From the NCBI GenBank assembly GCA_945874755.1, contig CAMCHR010000016.1, positions 1 to 39,844 on the forward strand: a stretch of DNA of 39,844 bases, written 5' to 3'. Source of the DNA: Chitinophaga pinensis (GTDB taxonomy: Bacteria; Bacteroidota; Bacteroidia; Chitinophagales; Chitinophagaceae). The notes under the pieces are model-generated. The model ran no database searches. It saw only the letters and a list, made by a program, of their open reading frames with translations, and had not been told where the DNA came from. Shown here piece by piece: positions 31,384 to 39,844 of the stretch; positions within the stretch are counted from its first letter, which is position 1, and the number at the start of each line of letters is the position of its first letter. Both the position numbers and the translations under genes were made by a program.

Positions 31384-32481
31384 ATGAATCCATCCCTTTT
31401 ATATGCCATTGCTTTTTCACAATTACATGGTATCAATTTATATGAACGAAAAAAATTAATCAATGTATTTGGCTCTGCCATGTCTATTTATAACGCCTGT
31501 AAACAAGGTGGAAAAGCTTTGATGGATCTTGAATTAAAATCTGTCGAAAGCCTGCTATCCCCTTGGCCTTTAAAAGCTGCTTCAGAAGAACTCTCCACCA
31601 TTAAAAAATTAAGTATTGAAGCAACATGCTTGGAAGACGCAGCCTATCCAAATCGTTTGTTTCAATGTGAAGACGCACCCACTATACTTTTTTCTAAAGG
31701 CAACAAAAAATGGAACCTTCCTTTTTTAATCAGTATTGTTGGCACACGCAACCACACGCTGTATGCCGATAAAGTAATTCAAGAACTACTCGAAGGCATT
31801 CAACATTTGAATTTGGGTGTGGTCAGTGGTTTAGCATTGGGCATTGACGGCATGGTGCATGAAAAAGCCTGTCAATTAAAAATTCCAAATTGGGGCGTGA
31901 TTGCAACAGGATTGGATAGCATTTACCCAGCACAACATCAACGCTTAGCAAATAAAATGATGGAGATGGGTGGCATCCTAACAGAAAACACTAGCAATAC
32001 CCAACCATTGCCTTATCAATTTCCAAAACGCAATCGCATTGTGGCAGGCATGACCGATGCCACCATCGTAATTGAATCTCAGGTGCAGGGTGGAAGTATG
32101 ATTACGGCCGGACTTGCAAGAGGCTATAATAGAGAGGTTTTCGCAGTGCCGGGCAAGATTACAGACCAAAAAAGCTCCGGCTGCCTCGCACTCGTTCGGT
32201 CCAATACGGCTCAATTGTACCAAAATCCCACTCAATTATTAGAAAGCCTAGGCTGGGAAGTTCCAGACAGTATTATGCCCATCCAAAAGCCGCTGCCCTT
32301 TGAACTTAGCCCTATTTGCCAAGAAATTTTAGCAGCCATTGCCAAGCAAAGCCCAATCCACCAGGACCAACTCGCCAATCTCTTCAATCTCAATATAGGA
32401 TTACTTTCCACGCATTTGCTAACCCTCGAATTAAACGGGCTCATCCTCCCCCATGGAGGGGCTTTTTATAGTATCCGTTAA
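31384..32481 (+). CDS. dprA: DNA-processing protein DprA
   Basis: A 365-aa DprA/Smf. An N-terminal helix-hairpin-helix region (HGINLYERKKLINVFGSAMS) leads to a Rossmann-like core with ISIVGTRNHTLYAD, VVSGLALGIDGMVHEKA, GVIATGLDSIYPAQHQ, PLPYQFPKRNRIVAGM, and ESQVQGGSMITAGLA. A C-terminal winged helix follows (about 305-362). It loads RecA on incoming single-stranded DNA during transformation. A 122-bp gap separates it from the OmpA-family gene. Confidence 0.97.
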   Translation: MNPSLLYAIAFSQLHGINLYERKKLINVFGSAMSIYNACKQGGKALMDLELKSVESLLSPWPLKAASEELSTIKKLSIEATCLEDAAYPNRLFQCEDAPTILFSKGNKKWNLPFLISIVGTRNHTLYADKVIQELLEGIQHLNLGVVSGLALGIDGMVHEKACQLKIPNWGVIATGLDSIYPAQHQRLANKMMEMGGILTENTSNTQPLPYQFPKRNRIVAGMTDATIVIESQVQGGSMITAGLARGYNREVFAVPGKITDQKSSGCLALVRSNTAQLYQNPTQLLESLGWEVPDSIMPIQKPLPFELSPICQEILAAIAKQSPIHQDQLANLFNLNIGLLSTHLLTLELNGLILPHGGAFYSIR

Positions 32482-32489
32482 AAAAGGAT

Positions 32490-32520
32490 TTTGCCTAAAT
32501 AGGGGCTTGCCCTATCTTTG
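32490..32520 (+). promoter_or_regulatory. guaB promoter, perfect Bacteroidota consensus
   Basis: TTTG (32490-32493), exactly 19 bp, TATCTTTG (32513-32520). The guaB ATG is at 32524, so the start of transcription must fall about at the start codon. Confidence 0.75.
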
Positions 32521-32523
32521 CCT

Positions 32524-33999
32524 ATGGCAACAAGAAATTCTACCTCCCGCATTTTTGGACAAGGCTTGACATTTGATGATGTATTACTCATGCCTGCCTA
32601 TTCTGAAGTCCTACCTTCCGAAGTAAATATCCACGCACAATTGACCAAGCATATCAAATTGCATGTGCCAATTTTATCTGCGGCGATGGATACTGTGACC
32701 GAAGCCCAATTGGCAATCGCACTTGCAAGAGAAGGTGGTATTGGTATCCTTCACAAAAACATGTCTATTGAACGCCAAGCAGAACAAGTGCGTAAAGTAA
32801 AACGTAGTGAGAGTGGCATGATCGTGGACCCCATCACCCTAGAAGTAACTGCGACCATTGGTGATGCATTGAACTTAATGCGTGACAATAAAATTGGGGG
32901 TATTCCTATTGTTGACAAAAACCACAAATTAGTGGGCATCCTTACAAATCGTGATTTACGTTTTGAAACAGATCGTAAAAGAAAAGTAAGCGAAGTGATG
33001 ACCAGTGAAAATTTAATCATTGCGCCAGAAGGAACAGATTTAAAGAAAGCAGAAAAAATATTACGTCAATATAAAATTGAAAAATTACCTGTTGTCAATA
33101 AACAAGGAAAATTAATTGGCTTAATTACTTACAGAGATATTTTACAAGTGACGGCATTTCCAAATGCAGCTAAAGATAGCATTGGTCGTTTATTAGTGGG
33201 TGCTGCTTTAGGTATTACAAAAGATGTATTAGATCGTGCAGCAGCTTTGCAAAGTGTTGGTGTAGATATCGTTTCATTAGATAGTGCACATGGACATAGC
33301 AAAGGTGTGATTGAAGCTTTGAAATTGATTAAGAAAAATTTTAAAAACTTACCAGTCATTGCAGGTAATATCGCTACAGGTGAAGGTGCATTGGCATTGG
33401 CAGCTGCTGGTGCAGATGCCGTAAAAGTAGGTATTGGTCCTGGATCTATTTGTACCACAAGAATTGTAGCAGGTGCAGGTGTACCTCAATTAACTGCGAT
33501 CATGGAAGCAGCAAAAGCACTCAAAGGAAAAAATATTCCAATTATTGCAGATGGTGGTATTCGTTATACAGGCGATATGGTGAAAGCAATTGCAGCTGGA
33601 GCCAATTGCGTGATGATGGGCAGTATTTTTGCAGGTACCGAAGAAAGTCCTGGCGAAACAATTATATACGAAGGCAGAAAATTTAAAGGATACCGTGGCA
33701 TGGGAAGTATTGGCGCCATGTCTCAAGGCAGTGGCGATCGTTATTTCCAAGAAGATGCAGACGCTAAAAAGTTCGTACCAGAAGGGATTGAAGGTCGAGT
33801 TGCATACAAAGGCACATTAGGAGAAATCGTTTACCAATTTGTGGGTGGATTAAAAGCAGGTATGGGTTACTGTGGTGCAAAAACTGTCAAGGATTTACAA
33901 AATGCCACATTCGTTCAAATCACCAACGCTGGAATGAGAGAAAGCCATGCACATGATATTGATATCACGAAAGAATCTCCAAACTACAGCAGAAAATAA
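32524..33999 (+). CDS. guaB: Inosine-5'-monophosphate dehydrogenase
   Basis: A 491-aa IMPDH from the ATG at 32524; a TTG two codons earlier lies inside the -7 promoter box. The TIM barrel is split by two CBS domains (about 95-215; [35 protein letters not shown]). Catalytic loop [18 protein letters not shown] has the active Cys, and the IMP-binding [20 protein letters not shown] and flap [10 protein letters not shown] follow. It converts IMP to XMP in guanine nucleotide synthesis. The promoter overlaps the start, suggesting a leaderless message. Confidence 0.98.
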   Translation: MATRNSTSRIFGQGLTFDDVLLMPAYSEVLPSEVNIHAQLTKHIKLHVPILSAAMDTVTEAQLAIALAREGGIGILHKNMSIERQAEQVRKVKRSESGMIVDPITLEVTATIGDALNLMRDNKIGGIPIVDKNHKLVGILTNRDLRFETDRKRKVSEVMTSENLIIAPEGTDLKKAEKILRQYKIEKLPVVNKQGKLIGLITYRDILQVTAFPNAAKDSIGRLLVGAALGITKDVLDRAAALQSVGVDIVSLDSAHGHSKGVIEALKLIKKNFKNLPVIAGNIATGEGALALAAAGADAVKVGIGPGSICTTRIVAGAGVPQLTAIMEAAKALKGKNIPIIADGGIRYTGDMVKAIAAGANCVMMGSIFAGTEESPGETIIYEGRKFKGYRGMGSIGAMSQGSGDRYFQEDADAKKFVPEGIEGRVAYKGTLGEIVYQFVGGLKAGMGYCGAKTVKDLQNATFVQITNAGMRESHAHDIDITKESPNYSRK

Positions 34000-34022
34000 G
34001 TCTACACGAATAAATTAAGACA

Positions 34023-35174
34023 ATGCGTAAACTTTGTTTACTTCCAATCTTGTTATTGTTCGGAATTTTTACATCCAGTCAATTGATTGCACAGGATAGT
34101 ACCAAAGGGGCATTGCAAATTAGTATTTTAACTTGTGCACCAGGCGAGGATGTCTATACAGCATGGGGACATACTGCCATAAGAATCATTGATTCAGCTA
34201 AGCAAACAGATGTGGTGTATAATTTTGGCACATTCGATTTTGATACCCCTAATTTTTTAGTAGAATTTGTCAAAGGGAATTTAAATTATTTTTTATCTGC
34301 AGATAACTTTCAAAATTTCATTTTAGAATACCAATACTATGGCCGAAATATCAAAGAGCAGGTACTCATTTTATCAGATGCAGAAAAAATAAATTGGCAA
34401 AATGCGTTACTGAAAAATTTAGAAGGTAATAATCGGTATTACTTATATAATTTCATTACAGATAATTGTACCACAAGAGTAAAAGATGGCTTTTATCAAT
34501 TTGCGACTTCCCAAATCCCTCCATCAAATATTAAAAGCTATAGAACCCATGTGGTTGAAGCGCCCTACCAACAAGGCATTCCTTGGATAGGATTAGGCAT
34601 TGATATATTATTAGGAGCAGTATCAGACAAAGCGCCAACTGCATTGCAAGCAGGCTTCTTGCCAGATTTATTATTTGATCAACTAGCTGCGCAACCAGGT
34701 CATATTGCTGCAACTCAAAATTATGACTTCACTAAAACAGCTGCATCAACACCTACAGATCCAATCTATTTTATCATAGGACTCATTGTGGTATATTTAT
34801 TTGTTGGTAAATGGAACGCAAGATGGGCTGTGATCACCGCTAAATTTTTAGATATTATTTTACTATTTATTTTTGGACTAGGTGGATTATTATTGGTGTA
34901 CATGAGTTTGTTTTCAAAACATACAGCATGTCATTATAATTTTAATATTGATTGGATTCATCCATTGTATTGGATTGCACTAGTATGTTATTTTATTAAA
35001 CCTATTTGGGCAGGCTATCTAGGTCGCATCTTCTTTATTGCTACTATTGGACTAATTGCAGTCAGCTACTGGCTTCCTCAATCATTTTCTACTTCGGTTT
35101 ATCTATTAATGGGGCTTTCTTTAGTGTTGAATTACCGTTTGTTTAAAAGAGGAAGGGATGCAAAATTCAATTAA
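34023..35174 (+). CDS. DUF4105 membrane protein
   Basis: A 383-aa protein. A signal peptide (about 1-23, LCLLPILLLFGIFTSSQLIA) leads to a periplasmic DUF4105 domain: APGEDVYTAWGHTAIRI with a conserved His, YNFGTFDFD, and NFITDNCTTRVKDGF with a conserved Cys. At least four membrane segments follow (about 240-375). The His/Cys pair is NlpC/P60-like, hinting at thiol catalysis. My recollection is that a Bacteroides lipoprotein N-acyltransferase (Lnb) belongs to this group, but I am not certain. Its end overlaps the following hydrolase by 17 bp. Confidence 0.85.
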   Translation: MRKLCLLPILLLFGIFTSSQLIAQDSTKGALQISILTCAPGEDVYTAWGHTAIRIIDSAKQTDVVYNFGTFDFDTPNFLVEFVKGNLNYFLSADNFQNFILEYQYYGRNIKEQVLILSDAEKINWQNALLKNLEGNNRYYLYNFITDNCTTRVKDGFYQFATSQIPPSNIKSYRTHVVEAPYQQGIPWIGLGIDILLGAVSDKAPTALQAGFLPDLLFDQLAAQPGHIAATQNYDFTKTAASTPTDPIYFIIGLIVVYLFVGKWNARWAVITAKFLDIILLFIFGLGGLLLVYMSLFSKHTACHYNFNIDWIHPLYWIALVCYFIKPIWAGYLGRIFFIATIGLIAVSYWLPQSFSTSVYLLMGLSLVLNYRLFKRGRDAKFN

Positions 35175-35997
35175 GCTAAGCGCGCATCTATACAATTACG
35201 GAATAGATCAACTTGCTTTTTTTGACGAGGGCAAGGGCGAGCAAACCATCCTACTCATACATGGCTTTGGAGAAGACAATACTATCTGGAAAAATCAAAT
35301 TGGATTTTTGTCCACTCATTATAGAGTCATCGCACCTAATTTACCAGGCGTACATTGCAAACCATTGGTATTGCATCATAGCCAGGCGCCAAGCATTCGT
35401 ATCTATGTAGAAGTATTACATGAATTAATGCACCATTTAAATATTGATCAATATTTTATCGCAGGACATAGTATGGGCGGCTATATTGGCCTATCCTTTG
35501 CAGATGATTATGTCAATCATGTGCAAGGTTTATTGTTATTGCACTCTACTACTTACGAGGATAACGAAGCAAAAAAATTGAGTAGAATGAAAGTGGCCGA
35601 GTTTATTCAAGAATGGGGTGTCTCTAAATACCTTGAAACTGCTACACCCAATTTATTTGGGGATGCATTTAAAAAAACAAACCCTGGAACAATTCAAGAT
35701 ACCATTGAAAGCGGATTGGGCATCAGCCAAGATGCGATGATCCAATTTGTATTTGCCATGCGCAATCGAAAAGCAATGACCCATTTACTGCAACAAAATA
35801 ATATGCCTGTATGGATGATTGCAGGAGATGCAGACCTTGCCATACCCATACAAGACAGCTTGGAACAAATTAAATTACTACCTTCATCCAACAGTTTGGT
35901 GCTAAAAGAAGTGGGCCATATGGGCATGCTTGAAGCAACCGATTTAGTGAACCAATTTATAAAAAAAATGTTACTTGGTTATAAAGATGCACTTTAA
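35158..35997 (+). CDS. Alpha/beta hydrolase
   Basis: A 279-aa alpha/beta-fold hydrolase with oxyanion loop HGFGEDNTIW, nucleophile elbow GHSMGG (Ser), acid in AGDADLAIP, and catalytic His in VGHMGMLE. There is no signal peptide, so it is cytoplasmic. The substrate is unknown: the family includes esterases, epoxide hydrolases and C-C hydrolases. Its start lies within the end of the DUF4105 gene (17-bp overlap), so the two are coupled, and an SDR gene follows 26 bp later. Confidence 0.92.
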   Translation: MQNSIKLSAHLYNYGIDQLAFFDEGKGEQTILLIHGFGEDNTIWKNQIGFLSTHYRVIAPNLPGVHCKPLVLHHSQAPSIRIYVEVLHELMHHLNIDQYFIAGHSMGGYIGLSFADDYVNHVQGLLLLHSTTYEDNEAKKLSRMKVAEFIQEWGVSKYLETATPNLFGDAFKKTNPGTIQDTIESGLGISQDAMIQFVFAMRNRKAMTHLLQQNNMPVWMIAGDADLAIPIQDSLEQIKLLPSSNSLVLKEVGHMGMLEATDLVNQFIKKMLLGYKDAL

Positions 35998-36023
35998 ATA
36001 AATTTTATAATAACTACAATACG

Positions 36024-36776
36024 ATGTCAAAAATCATTTTAATTACAGGAGCAAGTTCAGGATTCGGAAAAGCAACTGCTACAAAATTTGCAGCAGGTGG
36101 TTGGAACCTCATTTTAACTGGACGCAGAAAAGAAAAATTAGACGAATTAGCAAAAGCACTCGAAGCAAGCTATGGTATCAAAACTTTGTGTTTGACATTT
36201 GATGTTCAAGATAAAAAAGCCGTTTTTGACAATTTACAAAACTTGCCTACCGAATGGCAAGCCATTAATATATTGGTTAACAATGCAGGCCTTGCCTTAG
36301 GAAGAGACTCTTTTGAAAATGCCAATTTAGAAGATTGGGAGACCATGATTGATACCAATGTGAAGGGTTTACTCTATGCATCTAAAGCTGTCTTACCAAT
36401 GTTGATCAAAGAAAAAGGGCATATTATTAATATTGGAAGCACGGCAGGTAAAGAAGTGTACAAAGATGGCAATGTGTATTGTGCCTCCAAGCATGCAGTA
36501 GATGCCATTAGCAAAGCACAAAGAATAGACTTATTACCTTATCAAATTAAAGTAACCGCTATCCATCCAGGCGCAGCAGATACTGAATTTTCTCTTGTTC
36601 GATTTAAAGGAGATGCAGAAAAAGCGAATGCCGTGTATACTGGTTATACCCCATTGATGGCAGAAGATATCGCAGACACCGTTTGGTATGTGGCCAATAC
36701 CCCAGCACATGTTTGTATCAATGATTTGGTGATTACTTGTGTTGCACAAGCGAATTCGATGTACTTACAGAAATAA
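36024..36776 (+). CDS. SDR family oxidoreductase (YdfG-like)
   Basis: A 250-aa short-chain dehydrogenase. Cofactor loop TGASSGFGKATATKF, TGRRKEKL (Arg pair favouring NADP), NNAGLALG, catalytic Ser in NIGSTAGKEVY, and YCASKHAVDA with the YxxxK. HPGAADTEFS and the 'A-x-V-x-A-I-H-P-G' segment resemble the YdfG/3-hydroxy-acid dehydrogenase branch. The substrate is unproven. It is convergent with the nucleotidyltransferase gene. Confidence 0.94.
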   Translation: MSKIILITGASSGFGKATATKFAAGGWNLILTGRRKEKLDELAKALEASYGIKTLCLTFDVQDKKAVFDNLQNLPTEWQAINILVNNAGLALGRDSFENANLEDWETMIDTNVKGLLYASKAVLPMLIKEKGHIINIGSTAGKEVYKDGNVYCASKHAVDAISKAQRIDLLPYQIKVTAIHPGAADTEFSLVRFKGDAEKANAVYTGYTPLMAEDIADTVWYVANTPAHVCINDLVITCVAQANSMYLQK

Positions 36777-36785
36777 TTCAAAATA

Positions 36786-36810
36786 GAAATCATTTGAATT
36801 ATTTTAATTC
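36786..36810 (+). repeat. 25-bp direct repeat, copy 1
   Basis: It begins GAAATCATTTGAATT and is repeated exactly at 36827-36851. It looks like a duplicated arm of the terminator. Confidence 0.8.
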
Positions 36811-36826
36811 CAATTAGTTTTATTTT

Positions 36827-36861
36827 GAAATCATTTGAATTATTTTAATTCTAATGATTTC
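36827..36861. terminator. Bidirectional hairpin terminator between convergent genes
   Basis: Two 15-nt arms (36827-36841 and 36847-36861) pair with a single T-T mismatch across a 5-nt loop. The SDR gene ends to the left and the nucleotidyltransferase stop is at the right edge. Confidence 0.6.
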
Positions 36862-37853
36862 TATCCGAAATCTATTTCAGTATTGTCGCCAATATTTAAT
36901 GTACGGCTCATGCCCTTCACTGCAGCATCGCTTCCAATCAATGAATTGTCTAATACCACTTCATCCAATGCAGTGTAAGAACCAATGATGCTATCTTTCA
37001 CAATCGAACTTCTAATAGTGGTATTATTTCCGATGGTCACGTGCGGTCCAATGATTGAATTTTCAATAACACATCCATCTGCAATACTGACTGGTGCTAT
37101 GATGATACTATTGGTATATAATTCGGGATTGATAGCATAACCTCCAGACTTCTTAAGCAGCATGGCATTGGTTTCTAGCAAAGTTTCTTTTTTACCACAA
37201 TCAAACCAGTTCTTTACTTTAAAGGATTTAAACTGCACCCCTTTTTTTATCATGCAATCCAAAGCATCCGTCAAATTGTACTCACCGTTTGATTTGATAT
37301 TGTCATTCACCAATTGTTGAAAACATTCAAATAAAATAGCAGACTCTTTTATTTTATACAATCCTACCAATGCATTGTTACTTTTTGGAATAGAAGGCTT
37401 CTCAACAACATGTTCAATGAGTCCATCTTCATTCATTTCTGCCACTCCAAATTGTCTTGGATCATCTACTTTTTGAACACCCAACATACTAGTAGGGCTT
37501 TCTAAAACTTCTTTAATATCATATTCACAAATGGTATCGCCTAGTGCAATAAAAACTTCGTCACCGCCCACAATATCTTGCGCTAATTGAATTGCATGTG
37601 CTGTGCCTTGTCGATCGTTCTGATACACAAAATGGGTGGTCAAATTTGGGTAGGTCTGCTCCACATAATGTTGGATTTTCTCTCCTAAATAGCCCACTAC
37701 AAAAATGAACTCATTGATCCCTTCGGCCTTTAATTGATCTACAATAAAACTCAAAATAGTTTTACCTGCAATAGGAATCAACGCCTTTGGCTGGGTATAG
37801 GTATGTGGTCTTAATTTTGCGCCTGCGCCTGCAACCGGTATAATCGCCTTCAT
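36861..37853 (-). CDS. Sugar nucleotidyltransferase (GlmU/RmlA-like)
   Basis: A 330-aa protein. The N-terminal nucleotidyl-transferase domain has the signature AGAGAKLRPHTYTQPKALIP and KTILSFIVDQL, and the metal-binding ALGDTICEYD. A C-terminal left-handed beta helix (about 245-325) shows hexapeptides such as VSIADGCVIENSIIGPHVTI. It makes an NDP-sugar from a sugar-1-phosphate, likely glucose-1-phosphate thymidylyl- or uridylyltransferase type; the sugar is not determined. It is shorter than GlmU and lacks the acetyltransferase residues. The gene is single, divergent from glyA. Confidence 0.93.
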   Translation of the reverse strand: MKAIIPVAGAGAKLRPHTYTQPKALIPIAGKTILSFIVDQLKAEGINEFIFVVGYLGEKIQHYVEQTYPNLTTHFVYQNDRQGTAHAIQLAQDIVGGDEVFIALGDTICEYDIKEVLESPTSMLGVQKVDDPRQFGVAEMNEDGLIEHVVEKPSIPKSNNALVGLYKIKESAILFECFQQLVNDNIKSNGEYNLTDALDCMIKKGVQFKSFKVKNWFDCGKKETLLETNAMLLKKSGGYAINPELYTNSIIIAPVSIADGCVIENSIIGPHVTIGNNTTIRSSIVKDSIIGSYTALDEVVLDNSLIGSDAAVKGMSRTLNIGDNTEIDFG

Positions 37854-37986
37854 TTAGGTATTGTTTTGGGGAGGATAAAAATAGCAAATAACTGTTAGTT
37901 AAAGCTATAATATCACCTCAAAGATAGGAATATTATAAAACACTAAACAAATGTGGATATTCAGCCAAAAACTCTTGCTAGAAAGC

Positions 37987-38017
37987 TTTGGAGCAGCCTT
38001 AGAATGAATTAATTTTG
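37987..38017 (+). promoter_or_regulatory. glyA promoter, perfect Bacteroidota consensus
   Basis: TTTG (37987-37990), exactly 19 bp, TAATTTTG (38010-38017), 20 bp before the glyA ATG. Confidence 0.78.
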
Positions 38018-38037
38018 CCCCTTATAAACACATCCTT

Positions 38038-39318
38038 ATGAAAAGAGATACCCTTGTTTTTGACATCATCAACCAAGAATTAGCACGTCAAAGACGTGGT
38101 ATAGAACTAATTGCTTCTGAGAACTTTACAAGCTTACAAGTGATGCAAGCCACAGGCTGTGTGATGACCAACAAATATGCCGAAGGGTACCCTGGAAAAA
38201 GGTATTATGGTGGATGTGAGATTGTAGATAAAACAGAGCAATTAGCAATAGATCGTTTAAAAGAAATTTTTGGATTAGAATATGCCAATGTGCAACCACA
38301 TAGTGGTGCGCAAGCCAATGCTGCCGTGATGTTGGCCATCTTAAAAAATGGAGACGCTATTTTAGGTTTAGACTTAAGCATGGGTGGTCACTTAACGCAT
38401 GGCAGTGCTGTAAATTTTTCTGGCAAAACATACACACCGCATTTTTACGGTGTAGTGAAAGAAACTGGATTGATTGATTATGAGATGTTAGAAAGTCAAG
38501 CAAGAACACACAAACCAAAATTAATTATTTGTGGTGCAAGTGCTTATAGTAGAGACATTGATTATGCGCGTATTCGTAAAGTAGCAGACGAAGTAGGTGC
38601 TTTTGTATTAGCAGATATCGCACACCCTGCAGGATTGATTGCAAAGGGATTATTAAGTTCTCCTTTCAATCATTGTCATTTTGTAACTTCTACCACACAT
38701 AAAACATTACGTGGACCAAGAGGTGGTGTAATTATGATGGTAAAGGATGGCGAGAATACTTTGGGATTAAAAGACATGAAAGGTAATTTAAGATTATGGT
38801 CCAATGTGATTGATATGGCTGTGTTCCCTGGAACACAAGGTGGACCATTAGAGCATGTGATTGCAGCAAAAGCAATTGCATTTGGCGAAATACTATCCGA
38901 TGAATTTATGGTGTATCAAAAGCAAGTACAAACAAATGCGAGAACCATGGCTGCAGCATTTGTTGCAAAAGGCTATGAAATCATTAGTGGTGGTACAGAC
39001 AATCACTTAATGTTGATTGATTTAAGAAATAAAAATATCAGCGGTAAAAAAGCAGAACAAGTTTTAGGCATGGCAGATATCACTGCGAACAAAAATATGG
39101 TGCCTTATGATGACAAGTCTGCTTTTGTAACATCTGGTATCCGTTTTGGTGTCGCTGCTATTACAACAAGAGGGATGAACGAAGCACATATTCCTTTTGT
39201 AGTAGACGCAATTGATACCGCTTTGATGAACGCAGACAACGAAACTGTATTGGCTAACACAAAGAAAGAAGTAAACAAATTCATGGAGCAATTTGTATTG
39301 TATCCTGAATTAGGATAA
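38038..39318 (+). CDS. glyA: Serine hydroxymethyltransferase
   Basis: A 426-aa PLP enzyme turning serine and THF into glycine and methylene-THF. Signatures: [52 protein letters not shown], the PLP-lysine segment [23 protein letters not shown], and [12 protein letters not shown]. Length is normal. The product feeds FolD encoded at 27.8 kb. A DUF4293 gene follows 20 bp later. Confidence 0.98.
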   Translation: MKRDTLVFDIINQELARQRRGIELIASENFTSLQVMQATGCVMTNKYAEGYPGKRYYGGCEIVDKTEQLAIDRLKEIFGLEYANVQPHSGAQANAAVMLAILKNGDAILGLDLSMGGHLTHGSAVNFSGKTYTPHFYGVVKETGLIDYEMLESQARTHKPKLIICGASAYSRDIDYARIRKVADEVGAFVLADIAHPAGLIAKGLLSSPFNHCHFVTSTTHKTLRGPRGGVIMMVKDGENTLGLKDMKGNLRLWSNVIDMAVFPGTQGGPLEHVIAAKAIAFGEILSDEFMVYQKQVQTNARTMAAAFVAKGYEIISGGTDNHLMLIDLRNKNISGKKAEQVLGMADITANKNMVPYDDKSAFVTSGIRFGVAAITTRGMNEAHIPFVVDAIDTALMNADNETVLANTKKEVNKFMEQFVLYPELG

Positions 39319-39338
39319 TTATACGCTAACTTTAAGCT

Positions 39339-39740
39339 ATGATACAAAGAATACAAACCTTATGGTTATTGATTGCTAGCGCAGCAGCTTTCTTTATCTT
39401 GAAATTTCCATTTTATTATACGCCACAGCCCAATGCGTTGGAAATTAACGGAGCTGCTCAATACAGCACATTAATCAGTTTGGCATTTAGCGCCTCTTTG
39501 TCTTTTATATGTATTTTTTTATACGGCAATCGTATGTTGCAATTAAAAGTAACCCTAATTAATTTTTTACTTTCAGGATTGATTGGTTATTTTATTTATA
39601 CCATCGTCAAAGCAAACCCAGGCGGCGGCTTCACTTTAGCATCAGCAAGTTTATTTTTAATCCCAATCTTACAATTAATAGCTTGTTACAAAATTTACCA
39701 GGACGAGAAATTAGTAAAGAGCGCAGATAGGATTAGATAG
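39339..39740 (+). CDS. DUF4293 membrane protein
   Basis: A 133-aa integral membrane protein beginning MIQRIQTLWLLIASAAAFFI, the DUF4293 start, with four hydrophobic segments (about 8-22, 44-64, 73-91 and 103-116). It is restricted to Bacteroidota and of unknown function. It probably shares a transcript with glyA. Confidence 0.93.
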   Translation: MIQRIQTLWLLIASAAAFFILKFPFYYTPQPNALEINGAAQYSTLISLAFSASLSFICIFLYGNRMLQLKVTLINFLLSGLIGYFIYTIVKANPGGGFTLASASLFLIPILQLIACYKIYQDEKLVKSADRIR

Positions 39741-39769
39741 ATATATCTTTAAGACTTAAATAAGTTTGA

Positions 39770-39844
39770 CTAGTCATGGCGTTTGTTTTTAAGTTGCTGT
39801 AAAAGCAATTCCAAATCCTCGATGGACATTTGTTTTTTATCTAC
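39770..39844 (-). CDS. Partial CDS, 3' end at window edge
   Basis: An open minus-strand frame of 24 codons runs in from the right edge to a TAG at 39770-39772. It ends MSIEDLELLLQQLKNKRHD. Helical, charged C-terminus; no family recognised. It would be convergent with the DUF4293 gene, which is 29 bp away. The gene could also start at the internal Met and be very short. Confidence 0.4.
   Translation of the reverse strand, partial: VDKKQMSIEDLELLLQQLKNKRHD

Noticed and set aside
38018-38037. Riboswitch in front of glyA
   Set aside because: Only 20 bp separate the promoter from the start codon, too short for a folate or glycine riboswitch.

Overview
The window is a stretch of a Bacteroidota chromosome (probably the Chitinophagia, judged from gene content and promoter style) interrupted by a 23.3-kb integrated element. 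Pointers to Bacteroidota are the DUF4293, DUF3467 and DUF4105 genes, an OmpA/TPR/PD40 protein resembling PorE of the type IX secretion system, and promoters of the TTTG-N19-TAnnTTTG form in front of guaB and glyA. I cannot name genus or species.

Layout. Positions 1-107 are chromosomal flank with a terminator. Positions 133-23449 are a mobile element bounded by a 17-bp direct repeat inside a tRNA-Met gene. The intact tRNA-Met (23408-23481, minus) lies at the right end next to the element's integrase. The displaced 3' half of the original tRNA (108-149) lies at the left end. From 23.4 kb to the end is conserved housekeeping chromosome: FAH-family hydrolase, pth, rplY, prs, radC, DUF3467, folD, queE, porE-like, dprA, guaB, DUF4105, an alpha/beta hydrolase, an SDR, a sugar nucleotidyltransferase, glyA and DUF4293.

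Element, left to right. (1) 519-6638, minus: a tightly packed six-gene restriction-modification-like operon. In transcription order it holds an HTH controller, a small methylase-like subunit without NPPY, an Eco57I-type N6-adenine methylase, a DEAD-like helicase with an N-terminal GIY-YIG/T5orf172 domain, a 187-aa protein of unknown function, and a GIY-YIG/T5orf172 protein with a RAMA-like tail. (2) 6994-9131: a second, convergent methylase/endonuclease pair. (3) 9278-13653: a jelly-roll-like protein, a WYL regulator, and a divergent operon with a UVR-motif protein, two paralogous Holliday-resolvase-like nucleases (one with an apparently ruined active site), a very acidic small protein and a PD-(D/E)XK nuclease. 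(4) 13672-16117: a Cas4-like/DUF2779 double nuclease with a small partner. (5) 16228-18525: small unknown genes and a catalytic-domain-only tyrosine recombinase. (6) 18899-23322: a mobile-element core with a winged-helix replication-initiator-like gene that carries five phased iteron-like repeats in its own coding sequence, an RHH protein, three phage-type proteins, an excisionase candidate and the integrase.

Interpretation. The element has integration, excision and probable replication functions. It has no conjugation, relaxase, capsid, tail or terminase genes that I can recognise. It looks like a satellite-like or plasmid-like integrative element whose cargo is defence and DNA-processing genes. 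The best candidates for undescribed biology are the intragenic iteron array (a lambda-O-like origin), the WYL-flanked operon with an active/inactive resolvase pair, and the six-gene methylase-helicase-GIY-YIG operon.
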